A DNA stretch of 64,000 bases from Novosphingobium sp. CECT 9465 (GCF_920987055.1 NZ_CAKLBX010000001.1:1102501-1166500); one strand, 5' to 3'. Shown: positions 1 to 9,004, numbered from the stretch's first letter. A program made the numbers and translations. Notes: a model not told the origin generated them from the sequence alone.

Positions 1-191
1 CTACGCCCGCCACGATCGTCATCATCACGGTCGCGCCCGCCGTCGCGAGAACTCATGAAGCGGCCATCTTCATCGCGGTCACGTCCCCGCGACGAGTAAT
101 CGCGATCGTCATAGTCATCCCTTCCACGGCCGCGTCCGGTAAATCGACCCTGGTTATCGCGGTCCTGTCCTGCCTGTTGATAGCTAGCCAT
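1..191 (-). CDS. Low-complexity Arg/Asp/Gly-rich stress-type protein (3' truncated by window edge)
   Basis: Reading leftwards from the ATG at 191 gives about 63 residues before the window ends. The product is almost entirely Arg, Asp, Gly, Ser and Tyr, with a recurring D-R-D-x-x-G-R-F unit near residues 10-17 and 42-48. A strong ribosome-binding site (GAGAGGAG) lies just upstream. Sphingomonads carry hydrophilic repeat proteins of this type that are usually annotated as hypothetical or stress-related; I recognise the composition, not a function. It is the second gene of a probable pair with the small ORF at 239-388. Confidence 0.6.
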   Translation of the reverse strand, partial: MASYQQAGQDRDNQGRFTGRGRGRDDYDDRDYSSRGRDRDEDGRFMSSRDGGRDRDDDDRGGR

Positions 192-238
192 TTCGTACTC
201 CTCTCTATTTTGGGTTTGCTGGGATCGGGGCGCGATTG

Positions 239-388
239 TCACCGGCTGGTCCTGGTATTTGGCGCCTTTGCGCTTGTGATCACGTTCGATGCCGGATCGT
301 TGTTCTTTGCAGAACTGGCGGGTTCGCTGCTGACGCTTTCGCTGCTGACGCTTTCGCCATTCGACCTGGCGTCGCTGGGTGGTGACAT
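239..388 (-). CDS. Small Ser/Ala-rich hypothetical protein (49 aa)
   Basis: A 49-codon ORF starts at an ATG preceded by AGGAGG at ideal spacing (about 9 nt), a better ribosome-binding site than most here. The product begins MSPPSDARSNGESVSSE and contains a duplicated SVSSE unit, from a 15-bp direct repeat in the DNA. It is hydrophilic with no membrane segment. It ends 47 bp before the next gene on the same strand, so the two are probably cotranscribed. No function recognised. The call rests on the ribosome-binding site and gene order only. Confidence 0.45.
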   Translation of the reverse strand: MSPPSDARSNGESVSSESVSSEPASSAKNNDPASNVITSAKAPNTRTSR

Positions 389-651
389 AACGTGGTGCCT
401 CCTGCTGCTCTGGCCGGAATCAATCGCGGTCTGCAGGGGTCTAAAGTCGATGCGAAGTGCGTTCGATCCGTCTGACTAACATGGGTGAACAACCTGCCGC
501 CGGTGGACCCTGCTCTGCGGTGAACGGTACGTCGCAGCACTGCACCGGCATGTCGCGGATTCGATGCAAATGCGTGTTGGTTTAATTGCTTGAGGCAGGA
601 ACAACCTATTGCCGAAGCGCTTGGCGGAACAGGCAATTCTGGATTCAGGCA

Positions 652-1257
652 ATGGGAAACTCCCTGTCCGACAATACGATCAGGCATTTTCGCCGCTATG
701 AGCACCTGGCGCGCGCGGGAGAGAGTTGTGACTGCATCTATCGTGTCGAGGAGCGGTGGGCCTGCCGTTACTGCGTATTGAATGACGGTCGCCGTCAGAT
801 CGCGGCGCTGTATCTGCCCGGCGACTACTGTGAGCCGCAATGGCTGCTGTCGGCACACGCTGAACTGGCAGTGATGGCGCTGACCGGGATGCGCACAACA
901 AAGCTGTCCTTGTCTGAAATTCATGGACGGCGCGGTGAAAATGTAAAGAAGATGCTCGGCGCGACCGTGCAACTTATCGAACGGCAAACGCAGTGGATCA
1001 TCAGCTTGGGCCGCAAGACAGCAGTAGAGCGAATTTCGGAATTGCTGGGAGATTTGCGGCAGCGTTTGCGAGCGGATTCAGAGCCTGTCGCCATCCCGCT
1101 TACCCAACGTGACATCGCTGATGTCGTGGGGCTGACCCCAGTTCATGTGAACCGGGTTCTACAGGATCTTCGCAGGCAAGGCGTTGTGAGACAGCTGGGC
1201 AGAACGCTTCTTGTGGCCCCGAAGGCTGCTGAAATCGACAACCGCCCGTCGGTTTGA
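652..1257 (+). CDS. Crp/Fnr family transcriptional regulator
   Basis: This is a 201-residue cyclic-nucleotide-binding-fold regulator. The N-terminal half has the beta-roll signature (LARAGESCDCIYRVEE, LNDGRRQIAALYLPGD), a central dimerisation helix follows, and the C-terminal winged helix reads LTQRDIADVVGLTPVHVNRVLQDLRRQG. No Fe-S cysteine pattern of classical FNR is seen, so it is probably one of the many sphingomonad Crp-like stress regulators. I chose the ATG at 652; a TTG at 586 in frame would add 22 residues of unlikely sequence. The ligand and targets cannot be read from the sequence. It lies upstream of, and in line with, the SRPBCC and dehydrogenase genes. Confidence 0.85.
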   Translation: MGNSLSDNTIRHFRRYEHLARAGESCDCIYRVEERWACRYCVLNDGRRQIAALYLPGDYCEPQWLLSAHAELAVMALTGMRTTKLSLSEIHGRRGENVKKMLGATVQLIERQTQWIISLGRKTAVERISELLGDLRQRLRADSEPVAIPLTQRDIADVVGLTPVHVNRVLQDLRRQGVVRQLGRTLLVAPKAAEIDNRPSV

Positions 1258-1353
1258 GACGGGCCGTGCATCCCGTAAGCCACATTCCCTGCCTGACTTT
1301 AACAGTGGCACGTTCCCGTTGCAGCGGGCGTTTGTCGCGGGCGAGCGCCAATC

Positions 1354-2073
1354 ATGAACCGGAGAAAACCTGTGAGAAACCATAACCATACGCAAAAAGG
1401 CGGGGTTGGTCTTGCCGCCATCGCGGTGACCGGTGCCCTGGCCGTCGGCGTCAGCCTTTACATGCGATCGAAACATCGGAGTACCGGGGGCAGCGCGGAT
1501 GACGCGCCCGGCTTTACTGCTCGCAGGTCGTTCGGTGCATACGACGTGGTCGGACGTAGCGTGACGATCGCTCGCCCGCGAGGCGAGCTTTTCGCATTCT
1601 GGCGTCACTTTGCAAACCTGCCGCAATTCATGGAAAATGTTGAGCGCATACAGCCTGTCGGAAGCGATGGCCACAACGTCTGGACAATGCGCGCGCCCGC
1701 CGGCCAGACAGTCGATATCGAAACCGTGATCGCGCGTGAGGAACCGGGCGAATTGATCGCCTGGCGCTCTGTGGATGGATCCGACATCGATACTGAAGGC
1801 CGCGTGACGTTCAGCGATGCGCCCGGCTCGCGTGGCACGCGGGTCAGCGTCCGCATAGCTTACAAGCCGCCCGCCGGAGAACTGGGGCGGGTTGTGGCGA
1901 AATTGTACGGACGTGAGCCGGAAATTCAGGCGCGGCACGATTTGCGCCGGTTCAAGATGCTGATGGAAACGGGCGAAATCGCAACGTCGGCCCGCCGCCG
2001 CGACAAGACCCGTGCGGTCCAACAGGCAAACGAACATCAGAAGACAACTTCACAGACAGAGGAGCACGCCTGA
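1354..2073 (+). CDS. SRPBCC family protein with N-terminal membrane anchor
   Basis: This 239-residue protein has a basic N-terminus, one hydrophobic segment at about residues 17-35 (GLAAIAVTGALAVGVSLYM), then a START/SRPBCC (cyclase/dehydrase-like) domain from about residue 60. Marks of that domain are the GRSVTIARPRGELFAFW opening, the FMENVE motif and a C-terminal helix. These domains bind hydrophobic ligands in a deep pocket. The stop codon overlaps the start of the alcohol dehydrogenase gene by one base (TGATG), so the two are translationally coupled. That pairing of a membrane-associated SRPBCC protein with a zinc dehydrogenase recurs in stress loci of this group (recalled, not checked). 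Confidence 0.8.
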   Translation: MNRRKPVRNHNHTQKGGVGLAAIAVTGALAVGVSLYMRSKHRSTGGSADDAPGFTARRSFGAYDVVGRSVTIARPRGELFAFWRHFANLPQFMENVERIQPVGSDGHNVWTMRAPAGQTVDIETVIAREEPGELIAWRSVDGSDIDTEGRVTFSDAPGSRGTRVSVRIAYKPPAGELGRVVAKLYGREPEIQARHDLRRFKMLMETGEIATSARRRDKTRAVQQANEHQKTTSQTEEHA

Positions 2074-3284
2074 TGCGCGCACTGGCTTTCCACGGCACAC
2101 ACGATGTGCGTGTCGATACCGTCGATGATCCTGAAATCGTCAACCCGCGTGATGCGATCATTCGTGTGACCTCCACCGCCATTTGCGGTTCGGACCTGCA
2201 CCTTTACGACGGGGTAATTCCCGGAGTGATGCCCGGCGACATCCTCGGCCATGAATTCATGGGCGAAGTCGTCGAAACCGGTCCCGGCAGCACGCTGAAA
2301 AAGGGCAGCCGCGTCGTCGTGCCTTTCACCATAAGCTGCGGAAGTTGCTTTCATTGCAAAGTCCAGCAATTCGCGGCCTGCGACAATTCCAATCCGGCCG
2401 AAAAGCAGGATGCATCCGAAAAGATGTACGGTCACGCAGCATCAGGCCTGTTCGGATATTCCCACATGACCGGCGGATATTCGGGCGGGCAGGCGGAGTA
2501 TGTTCGCGTACCCTTTTCCGACATCGGTCCGATCGAAGTGCCCGACCATCTGAATGACGATCAAGTCCTGTTCCTGTCAGACATACTGCCCACTGGTTGG
2601 ATGGCCGCCGAAAACGCGCAGATCCAGCCCGACGATACAGTGGCGGTCTGGGGCTGTGGCCCGGTCGGGCTGTTCGCAGTTCAATCCGCCCTTGCCATGG
2701 GTGCGGCGCGCGTGATCGCCGTCGATCATTATCCGCACCGGCTGGAACTGGCGCGCGGGCTTGGTGCGGACGTGATCAATTTTCGTGAGACCGACGTTCG
2801 CGAGGCTCTGATGGAAATGTCGGGCGGCATCGGGGTGGACGCTGTCATCGATGCCGTCGGCATGGAATCGCATGGCTTTGCCGTCGATAACATTCTCGAC
2901 GTGGTGAAGCAGAAGGTTGGCATCGGGGCAGACCGTGCCAGTGCCCTCAAGCAGGCTTTGCTTGCAGTGCGCAAAGGCGGCCGTGTTTCGGTGCCCGGCG
3001 TCTATGGCGGCTTGACCGACAAGTTTCCACTAGGGGCCGTCATGGAAAAAGGGCTAGAACTTCGCACCGGGCAGACACACGTCCAGCGCTACATGAAAGA
3101 TCTGCTTGTCCGGATTGAGGACGGGGCGCTCGACACCACGTTCCTTATCAGCCATCGCCTGCCGCTCGAACAAGCAGCCGATGGATATCGCAATTTCAAG
3201 GAGCAGCAGGATAGCTGGACCAAGGTTGTGCTGAAACCGGGTCAGGCACCGGCGCAGGCAACCGGCCCGGCGGCTTTCCGCTGA
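2073..3284 (+). CDS. Zinc-dependent alcohol dehydrogenase (glutathione-independent formaldehyde dehydrogenase-like)
   Basis: This 403-residue medium-chain dehydrogenase has the catalytic zinc site (CGSDLH near residue 38, GHE in LGHEFMGEV), a four-cysteine structural zinc lobe (CGSCFHCKVQQFAAC), and a Rossmann motif VWGCGPVGLFAVQ. The insertion after the cysteine lobe and the total length resemble the formaldehyde-dismutase/glutathione-independent formaldehyde dehydrogenase branch rather than simple ethanol dehydrogenases. It is coupled to the SRPBCC gene by a one-base overlap. The substrate is uncertain; a small toxic aldehyde or alcohol is plausible by family. Confidence 0.85.
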   Translation: MRALAFHGTHDVRVDTVDDPEIVNPRDAIIRVTSTAICGSDLHLYDGVIPGVMPGDILGHEFMGEVVETGPGSTLKKGSRVVVPFTISCGSCFHCKVQQFAACDNSNPAEKQDASEKMYGHAASGLFGYSHMTGGYSGGQAEYVRVPFSDIGPIEVPDHLNDDQVLFLSDILPTGWMAAENAQIQPDDTVAVWGCGPVGLFAVQSALAMGAARVIAVDHYPHRLELARGLGADVINFRETDVREALMEMSGGIGVDAVIDAVGMESHGFAVDNILDVVKQKVGIGADRASALKQALLAVRKGGRVSVPGVYGGLTDKFPLGAVMEKGLELRTGQTHVQRYMKDLLVRIEDGALDTTFLISHRLPLEQAADGYRNFKEQQDSWTKVVLKPGQAPAQATGPAAFR

Positions 3285-3299
3285 TGGTGACGGGGAGCC

Positions 3300-3749
3300 T
3301 CAGCGCTCCCCGCTTTCCTCCGCTCCGTGCGGCTGCGCATGTCCTCCGTCCCGCAAATAGCGCTCGTCGATTTCGCGCAGCAAGGCGTCTGCGTTTTCGC
3401 CAGCTTGCAAGCGGATCAGCGCGTCCACTTTGGCCTCCATGCGGTCGTCGTTTTCCTTCGAGGTTGGCGAACCGACGTAGAGAAAATAGGCAAGGCCGAT
3501 TACTTGCCACATCAGTTGCAGAAACTCCGACTGCCAGTTCTCAAAGGTGTCACGCATCATTTCGTCAAGGTACTCGCCCAGCGCTGCGGCCTGACCATGA
3601 GCTTCCGCTTCGTTGACGAACGCGCGCCAGCCGAACCACCAATGCAAAACCAGCGAGCCGAGGAAGAAGGCCAGCGTAATCCAGCCATAGGCATATTTTC
3701 CGAGAATGCCGAACCGGGCCGCCTTGTCTTCCGTACCTGCGCCACTCAT
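3300..3749 (-). CDS. DUF6766-like membrane protein
   Basis: This 149-residue protein starts at the ATG at 3749, chosen because AGGAG lies just upstream; the longer frame beginning at 3914 lacks support. It has two membrane segments (about residues 14-36, YAYGWITLAFFLGSLVLHWW, and about 73-90, LMWQVIGLAYFLYVGSP), followed by a charged C-terminal helix. The GSP-x-S-x-E motif after the second helix fits the DUF6766 family, of unknown function. It is convergent with the alcohol dehydrogenase, ending 15 bp from its stop. Confidence 0.75.
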   Translation of the reverse strand: MSGAGTEDKAARFGILGKYAYGWITLAFFLGSLVLHWWFGWRAFVNEAEAHGQAAALGEYLDEMMRDTFENWQSEFLQLMWQVIGLAYFLYVGSPTSKENDDRMEAKVDALIRLQAGENADALLREIDERYLRDGGHAQPHGAEESGER

Positions 3750-3879
3750 CGCTATCTCCTGCGAGTTCAAATGGAATGCAGGTTCAGCGCGCATCGGCTC
3801 AAGCAGTTCCACAAAGCTTGTCGAGGGAACCATCGGGCAGGTCGGTGGTAGTGAAAGTACGCTGACAGGATGCACGACC

Positions 3880-4077
3880 ATGACCGAACGAAAGCCGAAA
3901 CAACCACTCGACATTCATGGCGGCAGTCCGAGTCAAAACGGTCGGATGCATGCTGCGACGAAAATCCAGTCACCGGTTACGCCCGAACAATACCCCGAGT
4001 CAGAACGTGATGCACAAGTCGCGGCGGCTACGGGTCAACCGAATAAGTCCGGCCGCGACGGCGACGAAAAACCGTAG
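3880..4077 (+). CDS. Small hydrophilic hypothetical protein (65 aa)
   Basis: A 65-codon ORF begins MTERKPKQPLDIHGG. Its C-terminal half (PEQYPESERDAQVAAATGQPNKSGRDGD) is hydrophilic and looks disordered. An in-frame upstream extension to 3706 would run through the promoter side of the DUF6766 gene and is unlikely. It sits six bases before the CinA gene on the same strand, consistent with an operon. I recall similar short proteins in sphingomonads but no function. Confidence 0.55.
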   Translation: MTERKPKQPLDIHGGSPSQNGRMHAATKIQSPVTPEQYPESERDAQVAAATGQPNKSGRDGDEKP

Positions 4078-4083
4078 CTGCCC

Positions 4084-4602
4084 ATGGGAGTGTCGGATCT
4101 TGCCGAAGCAGGTGTGCTAGAACGACAGACTGCGACGGTTATGGAAATGGTTGCAAAAGCTGGCTTGAGCATTGCAACTGCGGAAAGTTGCACTGGCGGG
4201 CTGCTGGCGGCACTGCTGACCGACATTAAAGGGTTCAGCGGATCATTCGACCGGGGGTTTGTTACCTATTCCGAGCAATCCAAACGCCAGATGCTGGGTA
4301 TCCCAGGCAATTTGATCAGGATGCATGGCGTGGTCAGCCGTGATGTCGCGCTGAGGATGGCGCAAGGCGCACTGTCCCGCAGCAATGCCGACTTATCGAT
4401 CGGGATTACCGGGTTTGCTGGTCCAGCCGGGGTGCGAGACGAAGCGGGCCTGGTTCACCTCGCGGTGGTTGCCGGAGCCAGACCGGCCATAGTGCGAGAG
4501 TGCCACTTCGGTCTGGCAGAGCGTGATGTCGTCCGACGGCGCACGGTGCGGGCCGCCCTGGAAATGCTTGAGGAGATGGTCGTGGTTTTCCAGGTCGAAT
4601 AG
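4084..4602 (+). CDS. CinA family protein (nicotinamide-nucleotide amidohydrolase domain)
   Basis: This 172-residue protein consists of the C-terminal CinA domain only, with the catalytic motif TAESCTGGLLAALLTDIKG at about residues 34-52 and ITGFAGP further on. Stand-alone versions of this length deamidate NMN to nicotinic acid mononucleotide in the pyridine nucleotide cycle. The N-terminal ADP-ribose pyrophosphatase domain of full-length CinA is absent, as is normal for the short (YgaD/PncC) form. It follows the 65-residue ORF closely. Downstream the sequence becomes remnant-rich. Confidence 0.85.
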   Translation: MGVSDLAEAGVLERQTATVMEMVAKAGLSIATAESCTGGLLAALLTDIKGFSGSFDRGFVTYSEQSKRQMLGIPGNLIRMHGVVSRDVALRMAQGALSRSNADLSIGITGFAGPAGVRDEAGLVHLAVVAGARPAIVRECHFGLAERDVVRRRTVRAALEMLEEMVVVFQVE

Positions 4603-4790
4603 TCTGGCCCATCGTGGGGCCATTCGGCCAGGTTTTAACTGCCGTGAGTTGGCAATGTTACGGAGGCGAGTTGTGCGCTTAGCACGAGGTCCGTGGAACG
4701 GTGCAGAACTGAGGCGGCGGTTGACAAAACTACACCCGTTCCGGATAAAGTTTGCCGTCTAACGGACCCATATGGCGAGCTCCACCAAGC

Positions 4791-4847
4791 GAATGCGAAG
4801 GACTGCTCAACACCCTTTTATTCAATTTCACATCGTTTTTTCGAGAT
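4791..4847 (+). pseudogene. CheR-type methyltransferase remnant (19 codons)
   Basis: The frame through 4791-4847 encodes ECEGLLNTLLFNFTSFFRD. It matches the signature of the CheR N-terminal/catalytic junction (E-x-L-F-N-x-L-L-I-N-V-T-S-F-F-R-D in typical members). Homology is lost directly downstream, where no methyltransferase domain follows. It is a short leftover of a chemotaxis methyltransferase or CheB/CheR/PAS hybrid kinase. Identification rests on one motif only. Confidence 0.4.
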
Positions 4848-4984
4848 CAAACCTGCGTGGTAATCGCTTCGCTGGTATATAATCCCGAAGATCGCCAAGC
4901 GGGCATCGAGCGACCAGCCGACCCGTCGGGCAGGGGGGCTTCGTACTCCCGGCGGCGATCTAAAGGCAGCTCGCCGATGGCGAG

Positions 4985-5215
4985 TTGGTCGAGGGCGCGT
5001 TAATGAAATGGCTTAGAATTCGATCAATCACGTTCTTCCTGCGGCGGTGAAGTCGTTTGCGCAAGATGGATTTCAGCTTATACAATGGACTCTCGATCGG
5101 GTTGAAGTCTGGGCCGTAAAGCGGACGGAGAGCATCCTAGCACCGGCAGCTTCGATGGCGAGGAGCGCGCAATGCCTTTGTGTGCGCAGATTACCGAGGT
5201 TCACGACGTCACCTA
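4985..5215 (-). pseudogene. IS630-family transposase remnant
   Basis: On the minus strand, broken frames encode pieces of the IS630 C-terminal catalytic region: NLGN...HKG, then AIEAAGARML, then PLYGPDFNPIE followed by YKLKSILRKR. The order and spacing (Asn-Leu-Gly near the second acidic residue, then PPYSPDFNPIE carrying the final Glu, then KLK-LLRK) are typical of the family. At least one frameshift separates the blocks, and stops follow. No inverted repeats were recognised. It is a dead fragment left of the IS200-like element. Confidence 0.6.
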
Positions 5216-5291
5216 GGCCGAGCGTCGGCACAGAGGCCGTTGACGCCCTAGACTCTTTTCCACTTAGAGTCCTCTGACTGGGAGGAACCCC

Positions 5292-5787
5292 TCCGACTTC
5301 AGTCGGATACTGGCTTCAGCCACAGACTCGGTGTGTAGCTTACAAGCTATGGCGTATCGCTCCGGTTGTCACACGACATTTCATCATCGCTACCATCTCG
5401 TCTGGGCACCGAAGTACCGGTACAAGGTGCTCATCGGTGATGTGCGGTTGCGTGTTCGCGAGATCATCAAGCAGGTGTGCGATGAAATGGGCGTGACCAT
5501 CGTCACCGGCGCATTGTCGCGCGATCACGTGCATATGTTCGTCGAGATCCCGCCGCACGTCTCGGTCAGCGATTTCGTGCGCCGGGCGAAGGGCCGGTCA
5601 TCGCGCGGGATCCAGCAGGAGTTCGACACATCCGCAAACGCTACTTGGGCCAACGCTTCTGGCAACGCGGCTACTTCTCGACCACATCCGGCAACGTCAC
5701 CGATGACATCATCATGCGTTATCTGGACCGACATACCCACAAGGATGGCTTCAGCCCCTCCGCATGATCTTACCGGCGTCAGCCGGT
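5292..5787 (+). mobile_element. IS200/IS605-family element (inactive)
   Basis: The element is bounded by two small imperfectly related hairpins, as expected for elements that move as single-stranded DNA rather than through terminal inverted repeats. The left stem is TCCGAC/GTCGGA with loop TTCA (5292-5307), the right stem ACCGGC/GCCGGT with loop GTCA (5772-5787). Between them lies one gene, a Y1 transposase with a frameshift; no tnpB accessory gene is present. The exact tips lie a little outside the hairpins and could not be fixed. Confidence 0.7.
5349..5766 (+). pseudogene. tnpA: IS200/IS605 transposase TnpA (frameshifted)
   Basis: The protein opens MAYRSGCHTTFHHRYHLVWAPKYR. It carries the HUH pair in DHVHMF, then VSDFVRRAKGRSSRGIQQEF. 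At about 5624 one base is missing. The next frame continues perfectly with IRKRYLGQRFWQRGYFSTTS, which holds the nucleophilic tyrosine region, and GNVTDDIIMRYLDRHTHKD to a stop at 5766. Active TnpA proteins are about 140 residues, matching the restored length. The catalytic tyrosine block is out of frame, so the gene is inactive unless this is a sequencing error. Confidence 0.8.
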
Positions 5788-5840
5788 CTAGTCATTCAGT
5801 TGGGTTTGGGTGAACTTTGACTGACGCCTCTGTTTCTTGA

Positions 5841-7942
5841 TACCTCAAGGCTTACGCCACACTCAACCTGATCGCGGACAACACCGGCACAGGCATCGGC
5901 ACGGTGGCGTTCGGTGCGGGGATCACTGCGGCGCTCGGCGGTACCGGCACCGTCGCCAAGGTTTTTTACAACCCGACCACGTTCGGCACCGCGACCAGCT
6001 ACGGCGGCAACGTTACCGCCGGAAAGCTGACTGCCTACCAGCTGGTCAACACTGCCGCCAAGCTGCAGGCGATCAACAATTTTCTCTCGGGCAACTTCGC
6101 GATCAGCCGCGACATCAATGCCTCGACCATCGTCAACTTCGTCCCGCTCGGCACCAATGGCGCGGGTACGGTCGCCAATGGTGGCAACGGGTTCACTGGC
6201 TCGTTCGACGGGCTGGGGAGCACTATCGACAAGCTTTCGATAAGTCGCGGAACCTCGAATTACGTGGGATTGTTCGGGGTGGTCGGCGGCGGCGCGCAGA
6301 CCACGATCGAGAACCTGACGTTGACCAACGCAAAGCTGACCGGGGCGAGCTACATCGGCGGGCTGATCGGGGCGAACTACAACACCGCGACCGGCGGAGC
6401 GGGTGCGACGATCCGCAATGTGTCGGTAAGCGGGGCCGTCATCGGTCGAGCCCTCTCGACTTTCGTCGGCGATCGTATCGGTGGCCTGATCGGCTACAAC
6501 CGCGGAGCGGCAATCACCGAAACCACGGCGCAAGTCACGATCGTAGCTGGCCCCGGCGCCGAGATCGGTGGTCTTGTCGGTGCCAACGAGGGTGGATCGA
6601 TCGCCCAGTCGCGCGCATCGGGTAATGTCAGCGCGGCGGTGATCGGCGGCTATGTCGCCACAGGTGTCGGCGGGCTGGTAGGTTCGCAGGTGGACGCGTC
6701 GATCACTGATTCCTTTACCTCCCGAAATGTTACGACCGGCGGCGTCCAGGGCAACAACATCGGCGGCCTCGTCGGTTCGTTCGGATGCAGCTTGGCCTGC
6801 GGATCCGCAATTGTGAATTCTTGGACAAGCGGCGCGGTTTCGGTAGGTAACAAGAGCAGGAATGTTGACGGCCTGGCGGGTTCCCTGAACGGGACCGCCG
6901 GTATCGATCAATCCTACGCAACTGGCACGGTGACGTCGGGCACTGGCAGCGACGCCGTTGGCGGCCTGGTGGGTCTGAGCAACGCAACGGGTGTGACCAA
7001 CAGCCGCACGACTGGCACGGTTACCGGCGGCACCAACAGCACCAGTGTCGGCGGCCTTGTGGGATCAGCCGTGCAGACGTCGCTGCTACATGATTACGCA
7101 GACGGGGTCGTCTATGGCGGGTTGGAATCCAAGTACGTCGGCGGCCTAATCGGCACTTCACAGGCCAGCACGCTCGACGATGTTCACGCATCTGGCTCGG
7201 TGAGCGGCAGTTCCTATGTCGGCGGGCTGGTTGGCTGGTCCCGCGAGGGTAACATCGCCAACATTCATGCTGACGGCAATGTGACTCAGATCGGCAATAT
7301 GGGATCCAGCTACTACAATCCGTACCGTTACCTGGGCGGACTGGTGGGCGCGAATGAGTCGGTGCTGTATAGCGTCTATGCGTCAGGGAATGTGTCTGGC
7401 TTAGCAACGGACAATGGCGGGGGTTTGGTAGGGTATAACAACGGCTTGATCACCGGTTCATACGCAACCGGCAATGTGTTTCTGGCAAATGATGCTGGCG
7501 TAGCGGGCGGTCTCGTAGGTTGGAATGTCGGCGGAACGATCATGGTGTCGTTCGCTACCGGAAACGTCACCGCCAATCGGAAGGTTGGTGGGCTGGTTGG
7601 AGAAGTTTCCGGGGGCACGGTCTTCGAGGCTTGGGCGAGCGGCGCGGTCAGCGGGTTCAATGGCGTCAGCGCTAACCTGCGGTCTGGTGCCTACATTGGC
7701 GGTTTGATCGGAGCCAGCGGTGGCGATGTTTCCAACTCCTATGCTATCGGGACCGTCACCGGCGTGAGCCATGTAGGCGGCTTTATCGGCAGCGCCTCGG
7801 GCAGCAATAGAAACCTCGAGATGATTGGCGTCTATGCCGTCGGCGCTGTGACCGGCGTGAATGGCTCCACCTACGTCGGCGGGCTGATCGGTTCAGCCAA
7901 TAAGGCCACTATCGTGGGCAACGCCGACGGTGCGGTTTTAGA
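5841..7942 (+). pseudogene. GLUG-repeat exoprotein/adhesin fragment (truncated at both ends)
   Basis: An open frame of about 700 codons has no credible start: it begins right after a stop at 5838 and opens with YLKAYATLNLIADNTGTGIG. It encodes a chain of beta-helix repeats in which GGL(I/V)G recurs about every 25-40 residues (for example YIGGLIGANY, DRIGGLIGYN, EIGGLVGANE). These are GLUG motifs of filamentous-haemagglutinin-type secreted adhesins. The signal peptide and TPS secretion domain are missing on the IS200 side, and the C-terminus is cut by the IS481-type element at 7943. It is a passenger-domain fragment of what was a much larger surface protein. Confidence 0.8.
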
Positions 7943-8930
7943 TGTTTGATCCCGGAGTTTGATGGTGCGGATCTGACGTGAACCGCTGGGGCTCTTTTGT
8001 CCAGCATTTGCAGATGAACTCATAGGGTGTGAGGCCCTTGAGCGTCTTGAGCCGCTTGGCGAAGTTGTAGGCAGCCACGAAGTTGGCGAGGTGTTCGCGC
8101 AACTGATCGTGGGTCTCGTAGTAGAAGCGTTTGACGGTTGCTTCCTTGATTGTCCGGTTCATCCGTTCGACCTGGCCGTTGGTCCACGGATGCCTGGGCT
8201 TGGTTGTCCGGTGGTCGATGTCGTTCCTGGCGCAGGCGTATTCGAAGGCATGCGCCCGGAAAGGCTCACCGTTGGCCATGGCTTCCCTGATCAGCGGGAC
8301 GGCTGATCCGCCAGCGCCCGGCGTGGTGAACTGGATGCCGTTGTCGGTCAGCACCGTGTGGATATTGTACGGTACCGCTTCGATCAGCCGGAGCAGGAAG
8401 TCGCGCGACGTTGCGGTTCTGGAGTTCTCGTGCAACTCGACGAAGGCGAACTTGCTGGTCCGGTCGATTGCCACAAACATGTAGAGCTTGCCCTGTTCGG
8501 TGCGCACCTCGGCCATATCGATGTGGAAGTAGCCGATGGGGTAAGAGATGAACTTGCTGCGCTTGGGCTTGTCACCCTCCACCTCAGGCAGGCGCGAGAT
8601 GTCGTGGCGCTGCAAGCAGCGGTGCAGCGACGATCTGGTCAAATGCGGTATCGTCGCCTGCAAGGCATAAAGGCAATCGTCGAGCGGCAGCAGTGTGTGC
8701 CTGCGGAAAGCGACGATGATTGCTTCTTCCGCGATGCTCAGCACCGTCGAATGGGCATCCTTGGGGCCGGGCCGCACATCGGTTGTGCTATTCCGACTCC
8801 GCCACTTGGCAACCGTCTTGGGGTTGATCCCGTGACGCTTGGCCAGCGTCCTCAGGCTCTCTTGACTATTTTGTATTGCTCGACGGATTGCCGCTGTCGT
8901 GCTGGCGCTCCCGTGAAGAACTTGTCCCAT
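7938..8930 (-). CDS. IS481-family transposase
   Basis: This 330-residue transposase starts at MGQVLHGSAS (8930), preceded by GGAAGG. It has an N-terminal helix-turn-helix (LRTLAKRHGINPKTVAKWRSR) and a DDE integrase core: FHIDMAEVR, LTDNGIQF and GQVERMNRTIKEATVKRFYY. The reading frame is intact. The stop codon is made by flanking DNA: the last sense codons lie in the inverted repeat and TAA falls at 7938-7940, just outside the element. The element therefore borrows its stop from the target. The frame shows no sign of decay, unlike the genes on either side. Confidence 0.9.
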   Translation of the reverse strand: MGQVLHGSASTTAAIRRAIQNSQESLRTLAKRHGINPKTVAKWRSRNSTTDVRPGPKDAHSTVLSIAEEAIIVAFRRHTLLPLDDCLYALQATIPHLTRSSLHRCLQRHDISRLPEVEGDKPKRSKFISYPIGYFHIDMAEVRTEQGKLYMFVAIDRTSKFAFVELHENSRTATSRDFLLRLIEAVPYNIHTVLTDNGIQFTTPGAGGSAVPLIREAMANGEPFRAHAFEYACARNDIDHRTTKPRHPWTNGQVERMNRTIKEATVKRFYYETHDQLREHLANFVAAYNFAKRLKTLKGLTPYEFICKCWTKEPQRFTSDPHHQTPGSNI

Positions 8931-8986
8931 AGTGCATCCTTCCATTCTTGCATGGATAATGCACCATCAAACTCCGGGACCAAACA
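7943..8986 (-). mobile_element. IS481-family insertion sequence with 26-bp inverted repeats
   Basis: Terminal repeats 7943-7968 (TGTTTGATCCCGGAGTTTG...) and 8961-8986 match in inverted orientation with a single mismatch (GATCC versus GGTCC). One transposase gene fills the element on the minus strand. The flanks (TTTAGA left, TCTAGG right) do not form an exact target duplication, which hints at rearrangement after insertion. The right end lies 18 bp before the MFS start codon, so the IS has replaced that gene's upstream promoter region. Confidence 0.85.
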
Positions 8987-9004
8987 TCTAGGAGAGTCCG
9001 CGCC

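Noticed and set aside
280..987. 235-codon minus-strand frame across the Crp/Fnr gene
   Set aside because: The plus-strand Crp/Fnr domain is clear; this frame has no domain and no ribosome-binding site.
5265..5820. Possible ISCR- or RNA-guided TnpB system
   Set aside because: No tnpB or guide-RNA gene follows the IS200-type transposase, and the transposase is frameshifted.
6200..7900. CRISPR array from regular repeats
   Set aside because: The periodicity comes from codons for GLUG protein repeats (GGL(I/V)G); DNA repeats are diverged and have no constant spacer length.
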